A DNA stretch of 64,000 nt, from contig LR632930.1 of NCBI GenBank assembly GCA_902167325.1, positions 2,976,001-3,040,000 of the forward strand, given 5' to 3'. Shown here piece after piece: positions 55,714-63,661 of the stretch (its first letter is position 1; each line of letters starts with the position of its first letter). A program made the translations under genes and the position numbers. The DNA is from Chitinophaga pinensis. Lineage in GTDB: Bacteria; Bacteroidota; Bacteroidia; Chitinophagales; Chitinophagaceae. The notes below the pieces were generated by a model, which saw nothing but the letters and a program-made list of their open reading frames with translations, was not told where the DNA came from and did not search any database.

Positions 55714-57213
55714 TTATGCGGTTTGCACCGGTTTTCGCTGGCCAAAGCCCTGCCGCTGCATATTGCCCCAGTTCGATTTCTTGCCGGTGAGGAAAAACCA
55801 GTAGCCCCTCAGTGCAAAGAACACGATGAGCGGATGGTATATGATCGGTTCGAGGAATGCCATCAATGCCAGGCCCACTACTTCGCGCCAGGAATTATAA
55901 TAACGCTGCGTCATCTGATCCCAGCAGATGGCCAGTGTGGTGATCATAACGGAGTAGAGGTAAACAAATGCAAGTAGTATGAGTGCATAGTCCCAGTTAA
56001 TGGCACCGGTGACGATCAGGTAGATGTAGTACAATATCCCGGTAAATTCAATAATGGGTGCGAGGAACTCGAACAGGAGGCTGCATGGCAGCACTATCAT
56101 GCCCATTTTCTTATACCGGGGGTTGAAGATCATTTTGCGGTGGATGGTAATGATCTCTGCCATGCCACGGCCCCAGCGGGTACGCTGGCGGCTGAATACT
56201 TTCATGGTGGGAGGCCCTTCCGTCCAGCATTGGGTGGTGGGGATGTAACGCACCGCGTAACGCATTTTATTGTCGATCATGTACTGGCACATGCGCGTTA
56301 CGATATCCATATCCTCCGCGAAGGATTTATGATCGTATCCGCCCGCTTTGATGGCGATCTCTTTATCGAACAACCCAAGGCCGCCCGATACGTTGGGTAC
56401 GCAGTTGATCATGCTCCACCCCATTTTACCCAGTACATAAGCGCGGATGTACTCCATTTCCTGGAAGCGGGGGAGCAGCTTCCTTGGGGGCCGTACCCGA
56501 ATCAGTACGCCCTGGTCGATCTCGCAATCGTTCGCCAGCCGCAGCGTGGCGCCGGATGCTATCACCCGCACGCCTTCTTCCACAATGTGTACGAAGCCGC
56601 ACTCCGGACAAGGCTCGCCCACCTGGTGCACTCTCTTATATTCCTCTTCCATGAATGGCTTGATGAGGCGGAGGAGGGTATCTTTTTCGATGATACAGTC
56701 TACGTCAGTACAAAGGAAATAATCGTATGCTGCCGCGTTGATGCCGGCATTGGAAGCATCTGCCTTCGATTTGCCATTCACTTTATCAATCACCAGCAGC
56801 TTGTCGTACGCTACGTTGACAGACTTGAACAGCCGTTTTACCGGTTGTGTTTTAATACGCTCGTTATAGGCGAAATCTATTTCCTGCAGCTCAAATTCAT
56901 GAATGAGCTTGTCCAGCGTATCGTCGGTACTGCCATCGTTCACGATGATCACTTCGAAGCGGGAATAGTTAAGGGTCAGCAGTGAGCGTACGTTCTGTAT
57001 AATGGTAACTCCTTCGTTGAAGGCGGGTGCAATGACTGAGATGCCGGGCGCCAGCTCGGAGTTCAGCATGCAGTTGTAATCGGTATTACGGTCTTTCCGC
57101 TTAAACCGGAGCACACCACGGAACGAAAGGAGGGCCAGCAATGCATACATGATGAGCATGGCCATGCCGTAAGCAAATATCGATCCTTCGTAGAAATTCC
57201 TGATCAGTTCCAT
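55714..57213 (-). CDS. Processive family-2 glycosyltransferase (second copy) with CPEC insert
   Basis: The 499-residue protein has an N-terminal membrane helix, a GT2 domain with NDGSTDDT (about 92-99), the DVD metal-binding triad (170-172), ED (300-301) and QRTRW (343-347), and three or four C-terminal membrane helices. These are the D,D,D,Q(R/Q)xRW signatures of processive synthases such as cellulose, hyaluronan and poly-N-acetylglucosamine synthases. The protein is a paralogue of the upstream synthase but has a 20-residue insert (about 192-212) with CPEC and a second short cysteine/histidine part, possibly a metal site. It has no PilZ domain. It lies 30 bases after its paralogue. Confidence 0.9.
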   Translation of the reverse strand: MELIRNFYEGSIFAYGMAMLIMYALLALLSFRGVLRFKRKDRNTDYNCMLNSELAPGISVIAPAFNEGVTIIQNVRSLLTLNYSRFEVIIVNDGSTDDTLDKLIHEFELQEIDFAYNERIKTQPVKRLFKSVNVAYDKLLVIDKVNGKSKADASNAGINAAAYDYFLCTDVDCIIEKDTLLRLIKPFMEEEYKRVHQVGEPCPECGFVHIVEEGVRVIASGATLRLANDCEIDQGVLIRVRPPRKLLPRFQEMEYIRAYVLGKMGWSMINCVPNVSGGLGLFDKEIAIKAGGYDHKSFAEDMDIVTRMCQYMIDNKMRYAVRYIPTTQCWTEGPPTMKVFSRQRTRWGRGMAEIITIHRKMIFNPRYKKMGMIVLPCSLLFEFLAPIIEFTGILYYIYLIVTGAINWDYALILLAFVYLYSVMITTLAICWDQMTQRYYNSWREVVGLALMAFLEPIIYHPLIVFFALRGYWFFLTGKKSNWGNMQRQGFGQRKPVQTA

Positions 57214-57243
57214 GTGCTGTTGTTATGGTTAAAATTCAGGCGG

Positions 57244-58680
57244 CTACCGGTTAGGTACTACCTGGAAGCCGCGGCGCTGCATATTGCCCCAGCCTGCTTT
57301 TTTACCTGTCAAAAAGAAATAATAGCCGCGGAGCGAGAAGAACACGATCAGCGGATGATAGAGGAAGAACTCCATGAATGGCATCAGGCACAGCAATACC
57401 ACATCGCGCCAGGAGTTGTAATACCGGAAAGTGATCTGGTCATAGAGGATGGCCAGCGTGGTGATCATAATGGCGTAGGTGTATACGAACACCAGCAGCA
57501 CGAGGGCCGTGGGCCAGTTGATCCATCCCATGATGATCGCGATGATATAATATACGATGCCGCCGAACTCAATAATGGGGGCCAGCAGCTCGAAGAAGAA
57601 ATTGTAAGGGAACACGATGAGGCCGAACTTGCCGTACCGTGGCCGGAGGAACATGCCGAAGTGGGCATGCATGAGCTGTGCCAGTCCGCGTGCCCAACGG
57701 GTACGCTGGCGGCCGAATACAGCGAGGGTGGAAGGTACTTCCGTCCAGCAGAGGGTTTTGGGAATGTACCGGATGGCATAGTCGATACGGTTATCGCGGG
57801 CATAGCGTACCATGCGCGTCATCAGCTCCATGTCTTCCCCGAAAGAGGTATGGTCGTACCCGCCACAGCGGATGGCGATTTCCTTATCGAACAGGCCCAG
57901 TCCGCCGGATACGTTGGGTACACAGTTGAGCAGCGTCCAGCCCATTTTACCCAGTACAAAGGCGCGGATATATTCCACTTCCTGGAAGCGGGGTATCAGC
58001 TGTGATGGGGCGCGTACACCCACCATTACCCCCTGATCGAAGGTGTTGGAGTTGGCGGCACGCAATGTAGCGCCGGTAGCAATCACGCGCTTGTTCTTTT
58101 CCTTCATCACCGGCTTTATCAGCTCAATGATGGTATTCTCATGCAGGATGCAGTCCACATCCGTACAAACGAAGTAATCATATGCGGCGGCGTTGATGCC
58201 GGCATTTACCGCATCGGCCTTGCTCTTGCCATTCACTTTGTCGATGATGGTTAGTTTGGCGTATGCGGGGTTGGTGGATTTGTAGATTTTCTTAACAGGC
58301 CGTGTCTGGATCTTGGCGTTATAAGCGAAGTCTACCGGTACAAGATGGAACTCTTTGATGAGCTGATCCATGCTGTCGTCTGTACTGCCATCGTTCACCA
58401 CGATGATCTCATAGCGGGCATACTTCAGCGTCAGCAGGGAGCGTACGTTGTAGATGATGGTCATCCCTTCATTGTAGGCAGGTGCAATCACGGAGATGCC
58501 CGGGGCGAGGGGGGAGGTGAGCAGTACTTCCCCATCCTGGAACTTATCCATGATCACCCACCGCCTTACGGCAATCAGGGAGCAAACGGCCAGCAGCGCG
58601 TATGAAACGAGCAGTATGGCACCATAAGTGAATACGGTGGTCTCGAAAAAGTTGCTGATTATTTCCCAGATCTCCTGCAT
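57244..58680 (-). CDS. Processive family-2 glycosyltransferase (first copy)
   Basis: The 478-residue protein has the same layout as its downstream paralogue: N-terminal helix (TYGAILLVSYALLAVCSLIAV), NDGSTDDS, DVDC, GEDMELM and RQRTRWARG motifs, then C-terminal membrane helices. The two align closely except for the insert in the second copy. I prefer the ATG at 58680, which overlaps the stop of the HEAT-repeat gene by one base (TGATG); an upstream ATG at 58707 is open but overlaps that gene. Presence of two synthases suggests either a hetero-oligomer, one polymer of two sugars, or two polymers that share one exporter. The sugar is unknown. Confidence 0.92.
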   Translation of the reverse strand: MQEIWEIISNFFETTVFTYGAILLVSYALLAVCSLIAVRRWVIMDKFQDGEVLLTSPLAPGISVIAPAYNEGMTIIYNVRSLLTLKYARYEIIVVNDGSTDDSMDQLIKEFHLVPVDFAYNAKIQTRPVKKIYKSTNPAYAKLTIIDKVNGKSKADAVNAGINAAAYDYFVCTDVDCILHENTIIELIKPVMKEKNKRVIATGATLRAANSNTFDQGVMVGVRAPSQLIPRFQEVEYIRAFVLGKMGWTLLNCVPNVSGGLGLFDKEIAIRCGGYDHTSFGEDMELMTRMVRYARDNRIDYAIRYIPKTLCWTEVPSTLAVFGRQRTRWARGLAQLMHAHFGMFLRPRYGKFGLIVFPYNFFFELLAPIIEFGGIVYYIIAIIMGWINWPTALVLLVFVYTYAIMITTLAILYDQITFRYYNSWRDVVLLCLMPFMEFFLYHPLIVFFSLRGYYFFLTGKKAGWGNMQRRGFQVVPNR

Positions 58681-59831
58681 CAGAATTTGATTAACGGGTT
58701 CATACAATGTTTCAGGATCAGTTTGTTTTCCGGACTGGCGGTTGCCATCAGTTCATCGACGATGCTGCTGTCGCCAGCCTGTGTATTGATGATCGATTTG
58801 GCGGCGTTTTTCCGCAGTTCAAAGTCAGTGGAAAGCATAAACTCCTGGCGGAGGAACTCTGTATATTTGCCGCTCCCGATGCGGCCGAGGGCTTTGAGGA
58901 TTTCTATCTGGCAGTCGAGCGGCTGGTTATTATAGATGTATACCAGTTTCTCTTCCGCGTCAGCCATTTTCATTTTACCGAGGCAATTGATGGCTTCTGC
59001 ACGCAGCAGGTGATCTTTGGTATCCAGCAGTTTCATGACTGCGGGGATGGCTTTTAGCTGGTGGTAATGTATCACGAGCTTCAGGCAGAAGGATACCACG
59101 CTTTTATTGGTGGAGTAAGTGATCCACTGGGCGAAGTTGGGGATGGCGATATGTGAAGTGGTGGTGATAATACGGAAAAGCTCCACCTGATCCCATTGCA
59201 GGAGCGGCTCGGTAGCGAGGTCGAAGAACTTGAAGGGTTCGTTTTTCGACAGCTTGATGTAAGCCTGGCGGGCGGCTGCCCTCAGTTCACGGTTGCGGCT
59301 GTTGGTGAGCGGGAGTATGATTACGTCAGCCACGCCGATTTCCATGCTGCTCAGTTCATTGAGCGCACGTACTTTGCGGTTCCATTTGCGGGATTTGAGC
59401 TTTTTGAAGCTGTCTTTATCCAGTTCCAGCAGCAGGTAGAGGGTGCGGATCTCATCACCCATGGTGCCGCGTACGTTGTTCCGGTAATTGATGAGGCGGT
59501 CGATGAGTACCTGGCGGCCCCAGCGTGTGCCGAAAGGGGCGAGCTGGAAAGCGGCGGCGGCGGCTTCGGCAGTTTGCCCCGGTGTTTCCACAGCTTCCGG
59601 GTCCTGCGATAATACGTTTTCGATCAGCAGATCATCTATCTGATCGTTCAGCCGTACAATCTTCTTATCTCTCCTGTAGCCCCGGAAGCGGCGGCGGAGG
59701 ATGGAAGCATAGGCAAGCAGCGTCATCCCGATGGCCACAAATACGAAAATAATGGCGATCTGGATGATCAGGGGCGCATATCGGAATTCAAAAAAAATAC
59801 TCTCCAGAAATTCTAGTGGGGAGAAGTTCAT
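58680..59831 (-). CDS. Membrane-anchored HEAT-repeat protein
   Basis: The 383-residue protein has one N-terminal membrane helix (about 20-42, LIIQIAIIFVFVAIGMTLLAY), a basic cytoplasmic stretch (RRRFRGYRRDKK) and about six HEAT-like repeats (about 155-375; LRAEAINCLGKMKMADAE, QIEILKALGRIGSGKYTE). It is probably a scaffold. The gene sits between the receiver-only regulator and the synthases and is coupled to the first GT2 gene by a TGATG overlap. A role in linking the regulator to the synthase is inference. Confidence 0.85.
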   Translation of the reverse strand: MNFSPLEFLESIFFEFRYAPLIIQIAIIFVFVAIGMTLLAYASILRRRFRGYRRDKKIVRLNDQIDDLLIENVLSQDPEAVETPGQTAEAAAAAFQLAPFGTRWGRQVLIDRLINYRNNVRGTMGDEIRTLYLLLELDKDSFKKLKSRKWNRKVRALNELSSMEIGVADVIILPLTNSRNRELRAAARQAYIKLSKNEPFKFFDLATEPLLQWDQVELFRIITTTSHIAIPNFAQWITYSTNKSVVSFCLKLVIHYHQLKAIPAVMKLLDTKDHLLRAEAINCLGKMKMADAEEKLVYIYNNQPLDCQIEILKALGRIGSGKYTEFLRQEFMLSTDFELRKNAAKSIINTQAGDSSIVDELMATASPENKLILKHCMNPLIKF

Positions 59832-59890
59832 ATTGGTGTTTTTCGTAGGAGAATGGGAGGGTATCGGATGTTGATGACCTTACTAAAGCA

Positions 59891-60271
59891 TCAGCCCGGT
59901 TCGCGGGTTAGCACCCGCCGTATCCGCATCAGCAGTTCGGCCGGGAGAACCGGTTTTTTGAGGAAGTCGTTTGCGCCGAGCTGCAGCCCTTCTTTCACCA
60001 TATCTTCATTGCCGGCGTTCGACAGGAGGATAACGGGGATCTGCCGGCCATCGGGGAGGTTACGCACCCGGCTCAGGATCTCGAAACCATTCGCATAGGG
60101 CATCATAATATCAGTAATAATCAGGTCGAACCCAAACCCGGAGGTTTCCAGTATCTCGAATGCTTCTTTCCCGTTCCTGACATGGTCGATCTGATATTCC
60201 GCTTTTTGCAGGATTCTCTTAACGATGGTGGCCATTACTTCATCGTCCTCTATCAGGAGTATTTTACTCAT
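59891..60271 (-). CDS. Receiver-only response regulator (CheY-like)
   Basis: The 126-residue protein is a single receiver domain: acidic pocket IEDDE, phospho-acceptor D54 in LIITDIMMP, a conserved serine in LLSNAG and lysine in LKKPV. It has no output domain, so it must act by protein contact. It is the first gene of the exopolysaccharide operon, 59 bases before the HEAT-repeat gene. No kinase gene is adjacent, so the phosphate donor is elsewhere. It may control the assembly or activity of the synthase after translation. Confidence 0.92.
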   Translation of the reverse strand: MSKILLIEDDEVMATIVKRILQKAEYQIDHVRNGKEAFEILETSGFGFDLIITDIMMPYANGFEILSRVRNLPDGRQIPVILLSNAGNEDMVKEGLQLGANDFLKKPVLPAELLMRIRRVLTREPG

Positions 60272-60702
60272 ATCTTATTTCGTTTTTCAGCCCGGTGCTC
60301 ATCAATTAATATAATGTGCAGGATTTGGAAACTGCCGTCAGTTAGTTTACCTATCCTTATTTGGTTGCCAATAGGATATTGTCAAAAATAAGATCTTCTA
60401 ACCGTCAAACCAATTAAAGTGTGAATTATCTTCTGTAATTCAGGCAGTTGATTTCCTGAAAAAAATATGATACAACTAAACAGCCTGTGGAATTGTTAAC
60501 GCTGTTTGGTGAATGAATTGTTAGGATACCTGATGTTAACCCCGTTCCGCCACCGTTTTATTACTGCATTCCCCCTGCTGCGTTAATCTGCTTATCCTGC
60601 CGCAGATAAAAAAAATCTACCGTGGAAACTTTATTTTTTTAATATTTATGCCTTGTATGATAAGCATTTTTTAGAGGTATATTAAAATAATCGTATATTC
60701 AA
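60272..60702. other. 431-base divergent intergenic region
   Basis: It lies between the exopolysaccharide operon (minus) and the cytochrome/propeller gene (plus). It is AT-rich without a credible ORF. A candidate promoter for the minus operon is listed separately. For the plus gene only a weak TTG (60654) plus TATATTAA (60677) is seen. Confidence 0.5.
60383..60413 (-). promoter_or_regulatory. Candidate promoter of the exopolysaccharide operon
   Basis: On the minus strand TTG (60413-60411) is followed after 20 bases by TATTTTTG (60390-60383), an exact TAnnTTTG. The leader to the start codon at 60271 would be about 105 bases. Confidence 0.45.
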
Positions 60703-63315
60703 ATGATTAAGTTTTCGCTCGCCCTGGCATATTCCCTGTCAGTTTTTTGGGGTGCCAGGCACTATTGGGTTAGTTCGCACCCTGCTACTACCAATCCCGC
60801 TGAATTAACACTTACTACCTTTGCCGGCCCGGAAATCACACCCAGCCCAGCCTGCCTTGCAGTTGCCTCCACAGGCGAAGTGTTTGTAGGTGTAGATATG
60901 ATCGGCTCCCTCGGAAAAGACCCCGGTAAAGGCCGTATCCTCAAGCTCGTAGATAAGGATAACGATGGCAAACTGGATCAGCATTATGATTTCGCGGAAG
61001 TAGATAACCCCCGCGGTATCATCGTTTCCGGCAGCAAGGTATATGTGCTGCACACCACTTTCTCAAAAGAAACAAAGAAAGCAACCGGCATGTCGCTGGT
61101 TGTATTTGAAGATAAAGACGGCGACGGTAAGGCCGATGGTGCTCCCCAGCCCCTGGTGACCGACCTCAGCAACACCCGTTACATCCAGGAGCGCGGCACC
61201 GACCACGCCACCAACGGCATCCGCCTGGGTATCGACGGCTGGATCTACATCGCCGTGGGCGACTTCGGTTTCCATAATGCTACCGACCGGTCCGGCAAAA
61301 AACTGACCATGCTTGGCGGTGGTATCGTAAGGGTACGCCCCGACGGTACGGAGCTGGAAGTATTCACTCATGGTACCCGTAACGTGTACGACGTGGCCAT
61401 CGATCCTTTCATGAACGTGTTCACCCGCGAAAACACCAACGATGGCGGCGGATGGAACGTACGTTTCTCCCACCACATCCAGTCCGGTGAATACGGTTAC
61501 CCCGTATTGTTCCAGCATTTTACCGATGAGATACTGCCTGCACTCGTAGACGTGGGCGGTGGTTCCGGCACCGGTGCCCTCTACATGGCAGAGCCTAACT
61601 GGCCTGCACAGTTTAATAATGTACCGATGATGGCAGACTGGGGCAGGAGCATGCTCTATATCCACCGTGTGGCGGCAGACGGGGCTACCTTCACCCAGAA
61701 GGAAGAAGAGTTCCTTGGCATCCCGCAGATCACTGACCTCGATGTGGATGGTTCCGGCAGGCTGTACCTCGCTGCATGGGATGGTGCCGGTTATTCCGGC
61801 AGCCCCAACAAAGGCTACGTGATCCGTGCGGTTCCTAATAACTGGACATACACCGCCTTCCCGGACGTTACCAAATCTTCCGTAACTGAGCTGGCTCAGC
61901 TGCTGAAATCCGCCAGTGCGGTTGCCCGCCTGAGCGCTTCGCAGGAACTGATCGTGCGTGGTGGTCAGGAAGCTGCCGCGGCTGCGCTGGCCATTGCTTC
62001 TGATGCAACTGCCACCCTCGAAAGCCGTATCGCCGGTATATATACTTATGCACAGGTTACAGGTAAAGACGGTATCGCGGCGCTGACGGCCCTCACGAAA
62101 GATGAAGCCGTTCGCGAGCATGCCCTTCGCGCTTTGACCGACCGCAAAGCAATCCTCGCTGAAGTTTCTGCCGAGCCTTTCCTCGCTGCATTGAAAGATG
62201 CATCCCCCCGCGTTCGCGCTGCCGGTGTGATCGGTCTTGGCCGCCTTGGCCGTACCGAAACTGCCGCTGCTTTGCTGCAAACGAAAGTGCCCGCTACTTT
62301 TGCGGAGCCTGCTAAAGATGTGGAAGGCCCGCACGCTACGCCTAACTCCGCTATCGTATTGCCTCACCTCGCCGTTCAGGCCCTCGTGAACATGCACGCA
62401 TCGGAAGCTGCCGTTGCTGCCATCAACACCGAAAATTCCAGCCTCGCACTTTGGGCGCTCCGCTATATGCACGAGCCGAAAGTAGTAACCGGTCTTACCA
62501 GCGCTTACCGTCTTACCAAAGACGAGAAACGCAAAAAGCAGATCATGACCACGCTGGCACGCCTCTATAAAAAAGAAGCTGCTTACGACGCCTCCTGGTG
62601 GTGGGGTACCCGCCCGGACTCACACGGCCCGTACTACAAAGCCGAGCTGTGGGAAGCATCGCCTGCTATCGAGAAGTTCCTGAAAGCAGAAGCCCTGAAA
62701 TATGGTCCTGCCCGCAAACAATACTTCCGTGACCTCGATGCCCGTCATCGTATGGAAATCGCTGCGTTCGCTCCTGAAAAGAAAGCACCTGTTGCTGAAA
62801 AGAAAGAGCCTAAAGTAGACCTCGAAAAGATCAAAAGCAAAAAAGGACAGGTAGGCAAATCTTCGATCGAAGACGTGCTGCTGGCCGTTAACGCGCTGAA
62901 AGGCGATGCTGCCAAAGGCAAGGTGCTGTTCACCAGCCAGGGTTGTGTGGCCTGCCACAGCATCAGCAAAGGTGAGAAAATGAAAGGCCCTTACATGGGT
63001 CAGATCGGTTCCATCATGAACCGTGAGCAGATCGCCGAGTCTATCCTGAAGCCTAACGCTTCTATTTCACAGGGCTTTGCCACGGTGATGATCACTACCA
63101 AAGACAAAAAGTCCTACATGGGCTTTGTGACCGAAGAAACCGCTTCCAGAGTGGTGCTCCGCGATATCGGTGGTAACGTAACCACGTTAAATGCATCCAA
63201 CATCGCTTCCCGCAAGGAAATGAAGAATTCCATGATGCCTGCCGGCCTGGCCAACGCATTGTCTTACGACGAGCTGGCTTCGCTGGTTACCTTCCTGGCT
63301 CAGCAGAAGAAATAG
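60703..63315 (+). CDS. PVC-type membrane-bound dehydrogenase-like cytochrome c protein
   Basis: The 870-residue protein has a hydrophobic N-terminal helix (signal or anchor), a sugar-dehydrogenase-like propeller (about 35-385; TEPNW-type blade motifs, HGTRNVYDVAIDPFMNVFTREN), HEAT-like repeats (about 400-620), a charged lysine/glutamate linker (about 690-720) and a C-terminal cytochrome c domain with heme motif CVACH (Cys748, Cys751, His752) and a final Met in NSMMPAGL as possible axial ligand. This layout is common in Planctomycetes/Verrucomicrobia ('PVC-type heme-binding' proteins) and also occurs in Bacteroidota. It probably oxidises a carbohydrate or other alcohol in the periplasm. The substrate and the electron acceptor are unknown, and no partner is adjacent. 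A strong terminator follows. Confidence 0.88.
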   Translation: MIKFSLALAYSLSVFWGARHYWVSSHPATTNPAELTLTTFAGPEITPSPACLAVASTGEVFVGVDMIGSLGKDPGKGRILKLVDKDNDGKLDQHYDFAEVDNPRGIIVSGSKVYVLHTTFSKETKKATGMSLVVFEDKDGDGKADGAPQPLVTDLSNTRYIQERGTDHATNGIRLGIDGWIYIAVGDFGFHNATDRSGKKLTMLGGGIVRVRPDGTELEVFTHGTRNVYDVAIDPFMNVFTRENTNDGGGWNVRFSHHIQSGEYGYPVLFQHFTDEILPALVDVGGGSGTGALYMAEPNWPAQFNNVPMMADWGRSMLYIHRVAADGATFTQKEEEFLGIPQITDLDVDGSGRLYLAAWDGAGYSGSPNKGYVIRAVPNNWTYTAFPDVTKSSVTELAQLLKSASAVARLSASQELIVRGGQEAAAAALAIASDATATLESRIAGIYTYAQVTGKDGIAALTALTKDEAVREHALRALTDRKAILAEVSAEPFLAALKDASPRVRAAGVIGLGRLGRTETAAALLQTKVPATFAEPAKDVEGPHATPNSAIVLPHLAVQALVNMHASEAAVAAINTENSSLALWALRYMHEPKVVTGLTSAYRLTKDEKRKKQIMTTLARLYKKEAAYDASWWWGTRPDSHGPYYKAELWEASPAIEKFLKAEALKYGPARKQYFRDLDARHRMEIAAFAPEKKAPVAEKKEPKVDLEKIKSKKGQVGKSSIEDVLLAVNALKGDAAKGKVLFTSQGCVACHSISKGEKMKGPYMGQIGSIMNREQIAESILKPNASISQGFATVMITTKDKKSYMGFVTEETASRVVLRDIGGNVTTLNASNIASRKEMKNSMMPAGLANALSYDELASLVTFLAQQKK

Positions 63316-63332
63316 TATCGTCAAAATACTTC

Positions 63333-63371
63333 GTAAAAGCCCTGAACGTCTCTGATGTTCAGGGCTTTTAC
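63333..63371 (+). terminator. Terminator after the cytochrome/propeller gene
   Basis: GTAAAAGCCCTGAAC (63333-63347) and GTTCAGGGCTTTTAC (63357-63371) form a perfect 15-base stem with a 9-base loop, with TTTT inside the descending arm. It can act in both directions. Confidence 0.9.
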
Positions 63372-63450
63372 ATTTGTTACGGTGCCTTTACAGGGATATG
63401 ATTAAAATTTGATGGTGTTCAGCCTGCAGGGTTTTGCAAAACCTACTGAC

Positions 63451-63561
63451 ATCCTACTGCCATCCTTCAGTGATCCTTCAGTGGTGTTCAGTGGTGGTAT
63501 AGGTTTGAAGGGGTTTGACTGAAGGTTCACTGAAGGTTCACTGAAGGATCGATGAACTTCA
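63451..63561. repeat. Inverted pair of 11-base-period repeat arrays
   Basis: ATCCTACTGCC (63451), ATCCTTCAGTG (63462 and 63473) and GTGTTCAGTGG (63484) make a left array. ACTGAAGGTTC (63518 and 63529), ACTGAAGGATC (63540) and GATGAACTTCA (63551) make a right array of the opposite sense. Both have an 11-base period, and CCTTCAGT/ACTGAAGG are complementary, so the arrays could also form a long hairpin. Confidence 0.8.
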
Positions 63562-63604
63562 GGAGCAGGTAAAATTTAATATTGGCGTTAATTATTTCTC
63601 CACA

Positions 63605-63650
63605 GGAAATATTAATTTCGCATCAGGAAAGTATATTTCCTTTCATGAAA
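63605..63650. promoter_or_regulatory. Three dyads before the alcohol dehydrogenase gene
   Basis: GGAAATATTAATTTC (63605-63619), GGAAAGTATATTTCC (63626-63640) and TTTCATGAAA (63641-63650) are dyads. The first two share the form GGAAA-N5-TTTCC (the first with one mismatch) with centres 21 bases apart, two helical turns. They lie 12-57 bases before the start codon and are good operator candidates. Confidence 0.5.
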
Positions 63651-63661
63651 CAAGCAGATAC

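Noticed and set aside
61063..62472. 469-residue minus-strand ORF opposite the cytochrome/propeller gene
   Set aside because: The sense frame has clear domains and a heme motif; the antisense frame has none.
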